Both the position numbers and the translations under genes were made by a program. A stretch of 64,000 bases of DNA, taken from Trichostrongylus colubriformis. Its lineage: Eukaryota; Nematoda; Chromadorea; Rhabditida; Trichostrongylidae. The stretch spans positions 29,351,426 through 29,415,425 of the forward strand of contig OZ022256.1 of assembly GCA_963978905.1 (NCBI GenBank). The letters run 5' to 3'. The notes beneath the pieces were generated by a model, which made no database searches, was not told the origin of the DNA, and saw only the letters and a program-made list of their open reading frames with translations. This document shows positions 1-9,300 of the stretch, one piece after another (positions within the stretch are counted from its first letter, which is position 1; every line of letters starts with the position of its first letter).

Positions 1-23
1 CTCTACCACTGAGCTATACCCCC
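1..23 (-). tRNA. tRNA-Ala(AGC), cut by window edge
   Basis: 5' end of an array copy (acceptor strand GGGGGTA and D arm); the rest lies outside the window. Confidence 0.8.
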
Positions 24-174
24 ACACACCAGCTTGATGTTCTGGCCATCTCTTCCTTGTGATATCGTGCTACCTCATGCAATACATCAGACCGCTAGAA
101 GTTGTTCGATGGAAGCCCATAGTTACGAAATATTTTGGACGGGTATCAAAGAGGGGCGGGTCTGCAAAATGTTT

Positions 175-245
175 TGGAGGTATGGGGAATTGAACCCCAG
201 CCCTCTCCCATGCTAAGGAGCGCTCTACCACTGAGCTATACCCCC
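175..245 (-). tRNA. tRNA-Ala(AGC), variant
   Basis: 71 nt: one base is missing from the 5' strand of the anticodon stem, so the stem is unbalanced. The same deletion recurs in the copy at 4863. The 3' flank is a type A spacer. Confidence 0.6.
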
Positions 246-397
246 ACACACCAGCTTGATGTTCTGGCCATCTCTTCCTTGTGATATCGTGCTACCTCAT
301 GCAATACGTTAAACTGCTACGAGTCGCCCGATTAAAGTTTACGGTTACGAATTATTTTGGAACGGGTATCAAAGAGGGGCGGGTCTGCAAAATGTTT

Positions 398-469
398 TGG
401 AGGTATGGGGAATTGAACCCCAGCCCTCTCCCATGCTAAGGGAGCGCTCTACCACTGAGCTATACCCCC
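398..469 (-). tRNA. tRNA-Ala(AGC)
   Basis: Consensus copy, 72 nt. Acceptor GGGGGTA/TACCTCC pairs with a G3:U70 wobble, the main alanine identity element. D stem GCTC/GAGC, anticodon stem CTCCC/GGGAG around loop TTAGCAT, T stem TGGGG/CCCCA. A box TAGCTCAGTGG and B box GGTTCAATTCC are internal promoters. TTTT lies 5 nt past the 3' end. The AGC anticodon (A34 to inosine) reads GCU/GCC/GCA. 3' flank type B. Confidence 0.93.
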
Positions 470-620
470 ACACAACAGCTTGATGTTCTGGCCATCTCTT
501 CCTTGTGATATCGTGCTACCTCATGCAATACATCAGACCGCTAGGAGTTGTTCGATGGAAGCCCATAGTTACGAAATATTTTGGACGGGTATCAAAGAGG
601 GGCGGGTCTGCAAAATGTTT

Positions 621-692
621 TGGAGGTATGGGGAATTGAACCCCAGCCCTCTCCCATGCTAAGGGAGCGCTCTACCACTGAGCTATACCCCC
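621..692 (-). tRNA. tRNA-Ala(AGC)
   Basis: Identical to the consensus; 3' flank type A. Confidence 0.92.
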
Positions 693-843
693 ACACAATA
701 GCTTGATGTTCTGGCCATCTCTTCCTTGTGATATCGTGCTACCTCATGCAATACATTAGACCGCTAGGAGTTGTTCGATGGAAGCCCATAGTTACGAAAT
801 ATTTTGGACGGGTATCAAAGAGGGGCGGGTCTGCAAAATGTTT

Positions 844-915
844 TGGAGGTATGGGGAATTGAACCCCAGCCCTCTCCCATGCTAAGGGAGCGCTCTACCA
901 CTGAGCTATACCCCC
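844..915 (-). tRNA. tRNA-Ala(AGC)
   Basis: Identical to the consensus; 3' flank type A with the private CATTAGACC variant. Confidence 0.92.
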
Positions 916-1067
916 ACACAATAGCTTGATGTTCTGGCCATCTCTTCCTTGTGATATCGTGCTACCTCATGCAATACGTTAAACTGCTACGAGTTGCCCG
1001 ATTAAAGTTTACGGTTACGAATTATTTTGGAACGGGTATCAAAGAGTGGCGGGTCTGCAAAATGTTT

Positions 1068-1139
1068 TGGAGGTATGGGGAATTGAACCCCAGCCCTCTC
1101 CCATGCTAAGGGAGCGCTCTACCACTGAGCTATACCCCC
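1068..1139 (-). tRNA. tRNA-Ala(AGC)
   Basis: Identical to the consensus; 3' flank type B. Confidence 0.92.
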
Positions 1140-1290
1140 ACACAACAGCTTGATGTTCTGGCCATCTCTTCCTTGTGATATCGTGCTACCTCATGCAATA
1201 CATCAGACCGCTAGGAGCTGTTCGATGGTAGCCCATAGTTACGAAATATTTTGGACGGGTATCAAAGAGGGGCGGGTCTGCAAAATGTTT

Positions 1291-1362
1291 TGGAGGTATG
1301 GGGAATTGAACCCCAGCCCTCTCCCATGCTAAGGGAGCGCTCTACCACTGAGCTATACCCCC
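1291..1362 (-). tRNA. tRNA-Ala(AGC)
   Basis: Identical to the consensus; 3' flank type A. Confidence 0.92.
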
Positions 1363-1513
1363 ACACAATAGCTTGATGTTCTGGCCATCTCTTCCTTGTG
1401 ATATCGTGCTACCTCATGCAATACATCAGACCGCTAGGAGTTGTTCGATGGAAGCCCATAGTTACGAAATATTTTGGACGGGTATCAAAGAGGGGCGGGT
1501 CTGCAAAATGTTT

Positions 1514-1585
1514 TGGAGGTATGGGGAATTGAACTCCAGCCCTCTCCCATGCTAAGGGAGCGCTCTACCACTGAGCTATACCCCC
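1514..1585 (-). tRNA. tRNA-Ala(AGC), T-stem variant
   Basis: One G to A change in the 5' strand of the T stem creates an A-C mismatch next to the B box; 3' flank type A. Confidence 0.7.
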
Positions 1586-1736
1586 ACACACCAGCTTGAT
1601 GTTCTGGCCATCTCTTCCTTGTGATATCGTGCTACCTCATGCAATACATCAGACCGCTAGGAGTTGTTCGATGGAAGCCCATAGTTACGAAATATTTTGG
1701 ACGGGTATCAAAGAGGGGCGGGTCTGCAAAATGTTT

Positions 1737-1808
1737 TGGAGGTATGGGGAATTGAACCCCAGCCCTCTCCCATGCTAAGTGAGCGCTCTACCACTGAGCT
1801 ATACCCCC
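1737..1808 (-). tRNA. tRNA-Ala(AGC), anticodon-stem variant
   Basis: CTCCC becomes CTCAC in the anticodon stem, giving one mismatch; 3' flank type A. Confidence 0.7.
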
Positions 1809-1959
1809 ACACACCAGCTTGATGTTCTGGCCATCTCTTCCTTGTGATATCGTGCTACCTCATGCAATACATCAGACCGCTAGAAGTTGTTCGATGGAAG
1901 CCCATAGTTACGAAATATTTTGGACGGGTATCAAAGAGGGGCGGGTCTGCAAAATGTTT

Positions 1960-2031
1960 TGGAGGTATGGGGAATTGAACCCCAGCCCTCTCCCATGCTA
2001 AGGGAGCGCTCTACCACTGAGCTATACCCCC
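1960..2031 (-). tRNA. tRNA-Ala(AGC)
   Basis: Identical to the consensus; 3' flank type A. Confidence 0.92.
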
Positions 2032-2182
2032 ACACACCAGCTTGATGTTCTGGCCATCTCTTCCTTGTGATATCGTGCTACCTCATGCAATACATCAGAC
2101 CGCTAGGAGTTGTTCGATGGAAGCCCATAGTTACGAAATATTTTGGACGGGTATCAAAGAGGGGCGGGTCTGCAAAATGTTC

Positions 2183-2254
2183 TGGAGGTATGGGGAATTG
2201 AACCCCAGCCCTCTCCCATGCTAAGGGAGCGCTCTACCACCGAGCTATACCCCC
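2183..2254 (-). tRNA. tRNA-Ala(AGC), D-loop variant
   Basis: The conserved A14 at the start of the D loop (in the A box) is G; 3' flank type A. Confidence 0.7.
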
Positions 2255-2407
2255 ACACACCAGCTTGATGCTCTATCCATCTCTTCCTTGTGATATCGTG
2301 CTACCTCATGCAATACGTAAAACTGCTACGAGTTGCCCGATTAAAGTTTACGGTTACGAATTATTTTGGAACGGCTATCAAAGAGGGGGGGGGTCTGCAA
2401 AATGTTT

Positions 2408-2479
2408 TGGAGGTATGGGGAATTGAACCTCAGCCCTCTCCCATGCTAAGGGAGCGCTCTACCACTGAGCTATACCCCC
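2408..2479 (-). tRNA. tRNA-Ala(AGC), T-stem variant
   Basis: T stem TGGGG is TGAGG, an A-C mismatch. The same change recurs at 3525, 6650 and 7096. 3' flank type B. Confidence 0.7.
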
Positions 2480-2630
2480 ACACACCAGCTTGATTTTCTG
2501 GCCATCTCTTCTTTGTGATATCGTGCTACCTCATGCAATACATCAGACCGCTAGGAGTTGTTCGATGGAAGCCCATAGTTACGAAATATTTTGGACGGGT
2601 ATCAAAGAGGGGCGGGTCTGCAAAATGTTT

Positions 2631-2702
2631 TGGAGGTATGGGGAATTGAACCCCAGCCCTCTCCCATGCTAAGGGAGCGCTCTACCACTGAGCTATACCC
2701 CC
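2631..2702 (-). tRNA. tRNA-Ala(AGC)
   Basis: Identical to the consensus; 3' flank type A. Confidence 0.92.
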
Positions 2703-2854
2703 ACACACCAGCTTGATGTTCTGGCCATCTCTTCCTTGTGATATCGTGCTACCTCATGCAATACGTTAAACTGCTACGAGTCGCCCGATTAAAGTTTACG
2801 GTTACGAATTATTTTGGAACGGGTATCAAAGAGGGGCGGGTCTGTAAAATGTCT

Positions 2855-2926
2855 TGGAGGTATGGGGAATTGAACCCCAGCCCTCTCCCATGCTAAGGGA
2901 GCGCTCTACCACTGAGCTATACCCCC
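2855..2926 (-). tRNA. tRNA-Ala(AGC)
   Basis: Identical to the consensus; 3' flank type B with the TCTTGG proximal variant. Confidence 0.92.
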
Positions 2927-3078
2927 ACACACCAGCTTGATGTTCTGGCCATCTCTTCCTTGTGATATCGTGCTACCTCATGCAATACGTTAAACTGCTA
3001 CGAGTCGCCCGATTAAAGTTTACGGTTACGAATTATTTTGGAACGGGTATCAAAGAGGGGCGGATCTGTAAAATGTCT

Positions 3079-3150
3079 TGGAGGTATGGGGAATTGAACC
3101 CCAGCCCTCTCCCATGCTAAGGGAGCGCTCTACCACTGAGCTATACCCCC
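3079..3150 (-). tRNA. tRNA-Ala(AGC)
   Basis: Identical to the consensus; 3' flank type B. Confidence 0.92.
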
Positions 3151-3301
3151 ACACACCAGCTTGATGTTCTGGCCATCTCTTCCTTGTGATATCGTGCTAC
3201 CTCATGCAATACATCAGACCGCTAGGAGTTGTTCGATGGAAGCCCATAGTTACGAAATATTTTGGACGGGTATCAAAGAGGGGCGGGTCTGCAAAATGTT
3301 T

Positions 3302-3373
3302 TGGAGGTATGGGGAATTGAACCCCAGCCCTCTCCCATGCTAAGGGAGCGCTCTACCACTGAGCTATACCCCC
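3302..3373 (-). tRNA. tRNA-Ala(AGC)
   Basis: Identical to the consensus; 3' flank type A. Confidence 0.92.
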
Positions 3374-3524
3374 ACACAACAGCTTGATGTTCTGGCCATC
3401 TCTTCCTTGTGATATCGTGCTACCTCATGCAATACATCAGACCGCTAGGAGTTGTTCGATGGAAGCCCATAGTTACGAAATATTTTGGACGGGTATCAAA
3501 GAGGGGCGGGTCTGCAAAATGTTT

Positions 3525-3596
3525 TGGAGGTATGGGGAATTGAACCTCAGCCCTCTCCCATGCTAAGGGAGCGCTCTACCACTGAGCTATACCCCC
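3525..3596 (-). tRNA. tRNA-Ala(AGC), T-stem variant
   Basis: Carries the TGAGG T-stem change; 3' flank type A. Confidence 0.7.
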
Positions 3597-3747
3597 ACAC
3601 ACCAGCTTGATGTTCTGGCCATCTCTTCCTTGTGATATCGTGCTACCTCATGCAATACATCAGACCGCTAGGAGTTGTTCGATGGAAGCCCATAGTTACG
3701 AAATATTTTGGACGGGTATCAAAGAGGGGCGGGTCTGCAAAATGTTT

Positions 3748-3819
3748 TGGAGGTATGGGGAATTGAACCCCAGCCCTCTCCCATGCTAAGGGAGCGCTCT
3801 ACCACTGAGCTATACCCCC
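3748..3819 (-). tRNA. tRNA-Ala(AGC)
   Basis: Identical to the consensus; 3' flank type A. Confidence 0.92.
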
Positions 3820-3970
3820 ACACAACAGCTTGATGTTCTGGCCATCTCTTCCTTGTGATATCGTGCTACCTCATGCAATACATTAGACCGCTAGGAGTTG
3901 TTCGATGGAAGCCCATAGTTACGAAATATTTTGGACGGGTATCAAAGAGGGGCGGGTCTGCAAAATGTTT

Positions 3971-4042
3971 TGGAGGTATGGGGAATTGAACCCCAGCCCT
4001 CTCCCATGCTAAGGGAGCGCTCTACCACTGAGCTATACCCCC
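3971..4042 (-). tRNA. tRNA-Ala(AGC)
   Basis: Identical to the consensus; 3' flank type A with CATTAGACC. Confidence 0.92.
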
Positions 4043-4193
4043 ACACAACAGCTTGATGTTCTGGCCATCTCTTCCTTGTGATATCGTGCTACCTCATGCA
4101 ATACATCAGACCGCTAGGAGTTGTTCGATGGAAGCCCATAGTTACGAAATATTTTGGACGGGTATCAAAGAGGGGCGGGTCTGCAAAATGTTT

Positions 4194-4265
4194 TGGAGGT
4201 ATGGGGAATTGAACCCCAGCCCTCTCCCATGCTAAGGGAGCGCTCTACCACTGAGCTATACCCCC
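4194..4265 (-). tRNA. tRNA-Ala(AGC)
   Basis: Identical to the consensus; 3' flank type A. Confidence 0.92.
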
Positions 4266-4416
4266 ACACAACAGCTTGATGTTCTGGCCATCTCTTCCTT
4301 GTGATATCGTGCTACCTCATGCAATACATCAGACCGCTAGGAGTTGTTCGATGGAAGCCCATAGTTACGAAATATTTTGGACGGGTATCAAAGAGGGGCG
4401 GGTCTGCAAAATGTTT

Positions 4417-4488
4417 TGGAGGTATGGGGAATTGAACCCCAGCCCTCTCCCATGCTAAGGGAGCGCTCTACCACTGAGCTATACCCCC
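4417..4488 (-). tRNA. tRNA-Ala(AGC)
   Basis: Identical to the consensus; 3' flank type A. Confidence 0.92.
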
Positions 4489-4639
4489 ACACAATAGCTT
4501 GATGTTCTGGCCATCTCTTCCTTGTGATATCGTGCTACCTCATGCAATACATCAGACCGCTAGGAGTTGTTCGATGGAAGCCCATAGTTACGAAATATTT
4601 TGGACGGGTATCAAAGAGGGGCGGGTCTGCAAAATGTTT

Positions 4640-4711
4640 TGGAGGTATGGGGAATTGAACCCCAGCCCTCTCCCATGCTAAGGGTGCGCTCTACCACTGA
4701 GCTATACCCCC
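4640..4711 (-). tRNA. tRNA-Ala(AGC), anticodon-stem variant
   Basis: CTCCC becomes CACCC in the anticodon stem, giving one mismatch; 3' flank type A. Confidence 0.7.
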
Positions 4712-4862
4712 ACACACCAGCTTGATGTTCTGGCCATCTCTTCCTTGTGATATCGTGCTACCTCATGCAATACATCAGACCGCTAGAAGTTGTTCGATGG
4801 AAGCCCATAGTTACGAAATATTTTGGACGGGTATCAAAGAGGGGCGGGTCTGCAAAATGTTT

Positions 4863-4933
4863 TGGAGGTATGGGGAATTGAACCCCAGCCCTCTCCCATG
4901 CTAAGGAGCGCTCTACCACTGAGCTATACCCCC
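4863..4933 (-). tRNA. tRNA-Ala(AGC), variant
   Basis: 71 nt with the same one-base anticodon-stem deletion as the copy at 175; 3' flank type A. Confidence 0.6.
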
Positions 4934-5085
4934 ACACACCAGCTTGATGTTCTGGCCATCTCTTCCTTGTGATATCGTGCTACCTCATGCAATACGTTAA
5001 ACTGCTACGAGTCGCCCGATTAAAGTATACGGTTACGAATTATTTTGGAACGGGTATCAAAGAGGGGCGGGTCTGCAAAATGTTT

Positions 5086-5157
5086 TGGAGGTATGGGGAA
5101 TTGAACCCCAGCCCTCTCCCATGCTAAGGGAGCGCTCTACCACTGAGCTATACCCCC
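5086..5157 (-). tRNA. tRNA-Ala(AGC)
   Basis: Identical to the consensus; 3' flank type B. Confidence 0.92.
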
Positions 5158-5308
5158 ACACAACAGCTTGATGTTCTGGCCATCTCTTCCTTGTGATATC
5201 GTGCTACCTCATGCAATACATCAGACCGCTAGGAGTTGTTCGATGGAAGCCCATAGTTACGAAATATTTTGGACGGGTATCAAAGAGGGGCGGGTCTGCA
5301 AAATGTTT

Positions 5309-5380
5309 TGGAGGTATGGGGAATTGAACCCCAGCCCTCTCCCATGCTAAGGGAGCGCTCTACCACTGAGCTATACCCCC
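5309..5380 (-). tRNA. tRNA-Ala(AGC)
   Basis: Identical to the consensus; 3' flank type A. Confidence 0.92.
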
Positions 5381-5531
5381 ACACAATAGCTTGATGTTCT
5401 GGCCATCTCTTCCTTGTGATATCGTGCTACCTCATGCAATACATTAGACCGCTAGGAGTTGTTCGATGGAAGCCCATAGTTACGAAATATTTTGGACGGG
5501 TATCAAAGAGGGGCGGGTCTGCAAAATGTTT

Positions 5532-5603
5532 TGGAGGTATGGGGAATTGAACCCCAGCCCTCTCCCATGCTAAGGGAGCGCTCTACCACTGAGCTATACC
5601 CCC
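5532..5603 (-). tRNA. tRNA-Ala(AGC)
   Basis: Identical to the consensus; 3' flank type A with CATTAGACC. Confidence 0.92.
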
Positions 5604-5755
5604 ACACAATAGCTTGATGTTCTGGCCATCTCTTCCTTGTGATATCGTGCTACCTCATGCAATACGTTAAACTGCTACGAGTCGCCCGATTAAAGTTTAC
5701 GGTTACGAATTATTTTGGAACGGGTATCAAAGAGGGGCGGATCTGTAAAATGTCT

Positions 5756-5827
5756 TGGAGGTATGGGGAATTGAACCCCAGCCCTCTCCCATGCTAAGGG
5801 AGCGCTCTACCACTGAGCTATACCCCC
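5756..5827 (-). tRNA. tRNA-Ala(AGC)
   Basis: Identical to the consensus; 3' flank type B. Confidence 0.92.
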
Positions 5828-5979
5828 ACACAACAGCTTGATGTTCTGGCCATCTCTTCCTTGTGATATCGTGCTACCTCATGCAATACGTTAAACTGCT
5901 ACGAGTCGCCCGATTAAAGTTTACGGTTACGAATTATTTTGGAACGGGTATCAAAGAGGGGCGGGTCTGTAAAATGTCT

Positions 5980-6051
5980 TGGAGGTATGGGGAATTGAAC
6001 CCCAGCCCTCTCCCATGCTAAGGGAGCGCTCTACCACTGAGCTATACCCCC
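5980..6051 (-). tRNA. tRNA-Ala(AGC)
   Basis: Identical to the consensus; 3' flank type B. Confidence 0.92.
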
Positions 6052-6203
6052 ACACACCAGCTTGATGTTCTGGCCATCTCTTCCTTGTGATATCGTGCTA
6101 CCTCATGCAATACGTTAAACTGCTACGAGTCGCCCGATTAAAGTTTACGGTTACGAATTATTTTGGAACGGGTATCAAAGAGGGGCGGATCTGTAAAATG
6201 TCT

Positions 6204-6275
6204 TGGAGGTATGGGGAATTGAACCCCAGCCCTCTCCCATGCTAAGGGAGCGCTCTACCACTGAGCTATACCCCC
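6204..6275 (-). tRNA. tRNA-Ala(AGC)
   Basis: Identical to the consensus; 3' flank type B. Confidence 0.92.
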
Positions 6276-6426
6276 ACACACCAGCTTGATGTTCTGGCCA
6301 TCTCTTCCTTGTGATATCGTGCTACCTCATGCAATACATCAGACCGCTAGGAGTTGTTCGATGGAAGCCCATAGTTACGAAATATTTTGGACGGGTATCA
6401 AAGAGGGGCGGGTCTGCAAAATGTTT

Positions 6427-6498
6427 TGGAGGTATGGGGAATTGAACCCCAGCCCTCTCCCATGCTAAGGGAGCGCTCTACCACTGAGCTATACCCCC
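6427..6498 (-). tRNA. tRNA-Ala(AGC)
   Basis: Identical to the consensus; 3' flank type A. Confidence 0.92.
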
Positions 6499-6649
6499 AC
6501 ACAACAGCTTGATGTTCTGGCCATCTCTTCCTTGTGATATCGTGCTACCTCATGCAATACATCAGACCGCTAGGAGTTGTTCGATGGAAGCCCATAGTTA
6601 CGAAATATTTTGGACGGGTATCAAAGAGGGGCGGGTCTGCAAAATGTTT

Positions 6650-6721
6650 TGGAGGTATGGGGAATTGAACCTCAGCCCTCTCCCATGCTAAGGGAGCGCT
6701 CTACCACTGAGCTATACCCCC
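6650..6721 (-). tRNA. tRNA-Ala(AGC), T-stem variant
   Basis: Carries the TGAGG T-stem change; 3' flank type A. Confidence 0.7.
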
Positions 6722-6872
6722 ACACACCAGCTTGATGTTCTGGCCATCTCTTCCTTGTGATATCGTGCTACCTCATGCAATACATCAGACCGCTAGGAGT
6801 TGTTCGATGGAAGCCCATAGTTACGAAATATTTTGGACGGGTATCAAAGAGGGGCGGGTCTGCAAAATGTTT

Positions 6873-6944
6873 TGGAGGTATGGGGAATTGAACCCCAGCC
6901 CTCTCCCATGCTAAGGGAGCGCTCTACCACTGAGCTATACCCCC
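6873..6944 (-). tRNA. tRNA-Ala(AGC)
   Basis: Identical to the consensus; 3' flank type A. Confidence 0.92.
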
Positions 6945-7095
6945 ACACAACAGCTTGATGTTCTGGCCATCTCTTCCTTGTGATATCGTGCTACCTCATG
7001 CAATACATCAGACCGCTAGGAGTTGTTCGATGGAAGCCCATAGTTACGAAATATTTTGGACGGGTATCAAAGAGGGGCGGGTCTGCAAAATGTTT

Positions 7096-7167
7096 TGGAG
7101 GTATGGGGAATTGAACCTCAGCCCTCTCCCATGCTAAGGGAGCGCTCTACCACTGAGCTATACCCCC
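7096..7167 (-). tRNA. tRNA-Ala(AGC), T-stem variant
   Basis: Carries the TGAGG T-stem change; 3' flank type A. Confidence 0.7.
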
Positions 7168-7318
7168 ACACACCAGCTTGATGTTCTGGCCATCTCTTCC
7201 TTGTGATATCGTGCTACCTCATGCAATACATCAGACCGCTAGGAGTTGTTCGATGGAAGCCCATAGTTACGAAATATTTTGGACGGGTATCAAAGAGGGG
7301 CGGGTCTGCAAAATGTTT

Positions 7319-7390
7319 TGGAGGTATGGGGAATTGAACCCCAGCCCTCTCCCATGCTAAGGGAGCGCTCTACCACTGAGCTATACCCCC
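7319..7390 (-). tRNA. tRNA-Ala(AGC)
   Basis: Identical to the consensus; 3' flank type A. Confidence 0.92.
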
Positions 7391-7541
7391 ACACAACAGC
7401 TTGATGTTCTGGCCATCTCTTCCTTGTGATATCGTGCTACCTCATGCAATACATCAGACCGCTAGGAGTTGTTCGATGGAAGCCCATAGTTACGAAATAT
7501 TTTGGACGGGTATCAAAGAGGGGCGGGTCTGCAAAATGTTT

Positions 7542-7613
7542 TGGAGGTATGGGGAATTGAACCCCAGCCCTCTCCCATGCTAAGGGAGCGCTCTACCACT
7601 GAGCTATACCCCC
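7542..7613 (-). tRNA. tRNA-Ala(AGC)
   Basis: Identical to the consensus; 3' flank type A. Confidence 0.92.
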
Positions 7614-7765
7614 ACACACCAGCTTGATGTTCTGGCCATCTCTTCCTTGTGATATCGTGCTACCTCATGCAATACGTTAAACTGCTACGAGTCGCCCGAT
7701 TAAAGTTTACGGTTACGAATTATTTTGGAACGGGTATCAAAGAGGGGCGGATCTGTAAAATGTCT

Positions 7766-7837
7766 TGGAGGTATGGGGAATTGAACCCCAGCCCTCTCCC
7801 ATGCTAAGGGAGCGCTCTACCACTGAGCTATACCCCC
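7766..7837 (-). tRNA. tRNA-Ala(AGC)
   Basis: Identical to the consensus; 3' flank type B. Confidence 0.92.
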
Positions 7838-7988
7838 ACACAACAGCTTGATGTTCTGGCCATCTCTTCCTTGTGAAATCGTGCTACCTCATGCAATACA
7901 TCAGACCGCTAGGAGTTGTTCGATGGAAGCCCATAGTTACGAAATATTTTGGACGGGTATCAAAGAGGGGCGGGTCTGCAAAATGTTT

Positions 7989-8060
7989 TGGAGGTATGGG
8001 GAATTGAACCCCAGCCCTCTCCCATGCTAAGGGAGCGCTCTACCACTGAGCTATACCCCC
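7989..8060 (-). tRNA. tRNA-Ala(AGC)
   Basis: Identical to the consensus; 3' flank type A with a private GTGAAATCG change shared with the unit at 8295. Confidence 0.92.
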
Positions 8061-8212
8061 ACACACCAGCTTGATGTTCTGGCCATCTCTTCCTTGTGAT
8101 ATCGTGCTACCTCATGCAATACGTTAAACTGCTACGAGTCGCCCGATTAAAGTTTACGGTTACGAATTATTTTGGAACGGGTATCAAAGAGGGGCGGATC
8201 TGTAAAATGTCT

Positions 8213-8284
8213 TGGAGGTATGGGGAATTGAACCCCAGCCCTCTCCCATGCTAAGGGAGCGCTCTACCACTGAGCTATACCCCC
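8213..8284 (-). tRNA. tRNA-Ala(AGC)
   Basis: Identical to the consensus; 3' flank type B. Confidence 0.92.
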
Positions 8285-8435
8285 ACACAACAGCTTGATG
8301 TTCTGGCCATCTCTTCCTTGTGAAATCGTGCTACCTCATGCAATACATCAGACCGCTAGGAGTTGTTCGATGGAAGCCCATTGTTACGAAATATTTTGGA
8401 CGGGTATCAAAGAGGGGCGGGTCTGCAAAATGTTT

Positions 8436-8507
8436 TGGAGGTATGGGGAATTGAACCCCAGCCCTCTCCCATGCTAAGGGAGCGCTCTACCACTGAGCTA
8501 TACCCCC
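8436..8507 (-). tRNA. tRNA-Ala(AGC)
   Basis: Identical to the consensus; 3' flank type A. Confidence 0.92.
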
Positions 8508-8659
8508 ACACTACAGCTTGATGTTCTGGCCATCTCTTCCTTGTGATATCGTGCTACCTCATGCAATACGTTAAACTGCTACGAGTCGCCCGATTAAAGT
8601 TTACGGTTACGAATTATTTTGGAACGGGTATCAAAGAGGGGCGGATCTGCAAACTGTTT

Positions 8660-8731
8660 TGGAGGTATGGGGAATTGAACCCCAGCCCTCTCCCATGCTA
8701 AGGGAGCGCTCTACCACTGAGCTATACCCCC
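8660..8731 (-). tRNA. tRNA-Ala(AGC), at retroelement junction
   Basis: The tRNA body is consensus, but the downstream T run is only TTT, so termination may be weaker than elsewhere. Its 5' end lies 2 bp from the inserted LTR, which replaces its normal 5' flank. 3' flank type B. Confidence 0.88.
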
Positions 8732-8733
8732 AC
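8727..8733. repeat. target-site duplication, left copy
   Basis: CCCCCAC directly before the LTR; the uninterrupted array has this sequence only once per unit. It covers the first 5 bases of the tRNA and 2 bp upstream. Confidence 0.8.
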
Positions 8734-9139
8734 TTTGGTGGATTACCAAAGGTTGTACAGGCACGTGTAGTATATGTTTATTACGACGTACCTTTTGTAC
8801 AATAACCGACCATAATACATCGTAATAGGGGTTTATATACAGACAAATGTGGGCGGTGCATAGATATGGGCTCAATCTTGGACCGAAAAGGTCCAGTGGA
8901 GACACTCCTGTAAGGGGATTAAAGAGTGCACCGCTAGGGGATGAAAGAGTGCACCGCGCCAAGGGCAATACATAGTTGATTGCACACTTATGATACCGCG
9001 AGGTCATGCCTGCGGTACCTTTTCAATAGGTGCTTATCTAAGTTATGTCCTAGAGTAAACAACTTGAACTAACATGTTATCGTTCAATTCTAGCTGCTAG
9101 TTGATAAGAATGAAATATTATGGTTGTGAATCTACAACA
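8734..9139 (-). repeat. 3' LTR of BEL/Pao element
   Basis: 406 bp; in sense it starts TGTTGTAG and ends CCACCAAA. A minus-strand AATAAA lies at 8777-8782, suited to 3' end formation, downstream of a TATATAAA at 8832-8839. A 22-bp near-perfect direct repeat sits at 8914-8958. Confidence 0.93.
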
Positions 9140-9300
9140 CTGAGGCGGGGCGAAAAATAGCGGTAGCTAAAATGGTGAACAAAGAAAGTAATCACAAAGA
9201 ATTTGACAGATACAAAATCGTAGCATATCAAGAAATTTTAATACATGTGAATAGGCTCGACGTGACTAGTAAAATGAAAAAATAGTTTGATGGCATTCAG
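9140..9300 (-). other. 3' untranslated part of BEL/Pao element
   Basis: Between the env stop and the 3' LTR. No coding frame, and no purine-rich tract in sense just before the LTR; the adjacent sense sequence is pyrimidine and C rich instead. Confidence 0.6.

Larger units (their letters stand above)
1..8733. repeat. tandem array of tRNA-Ala(AGC) units, left block
   Basis: About 39 head-to-tail units of about 223 bp, each a 72-bp minus-strand tRNA-Ala gene plus about 151 bp of spacer. Two spacer types exist. Type A has CATCAGACCGCTAGGAG in its middle, type B has CGTTAAACTGCTACGAG; both share the same outer parts. By unit start, type B spacers begin near 257, 926, 2266, 2713, 2937, 4945, 5614, 5838, 6062, 7624, 8071 and 8518; the other 27 are type A. 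The block runs off the left window edge, so true copy number is higher. The small open frames in every unit are by-products of the repeat. Confidence 0.95.

Noticed and set aside
34..8477. Repeated 60-codon plus-strand open frames in type A units
   Set aside because: They start on TTG/ATG in the spacer and run antisense through the tRNA gene. Their repetition only reflects the DNA repeat; type B units break the frame.
1..8733. CRISPR array
   Set aside because: Unit length, conserved tRNA fold and lack of unique spacers rule it out.
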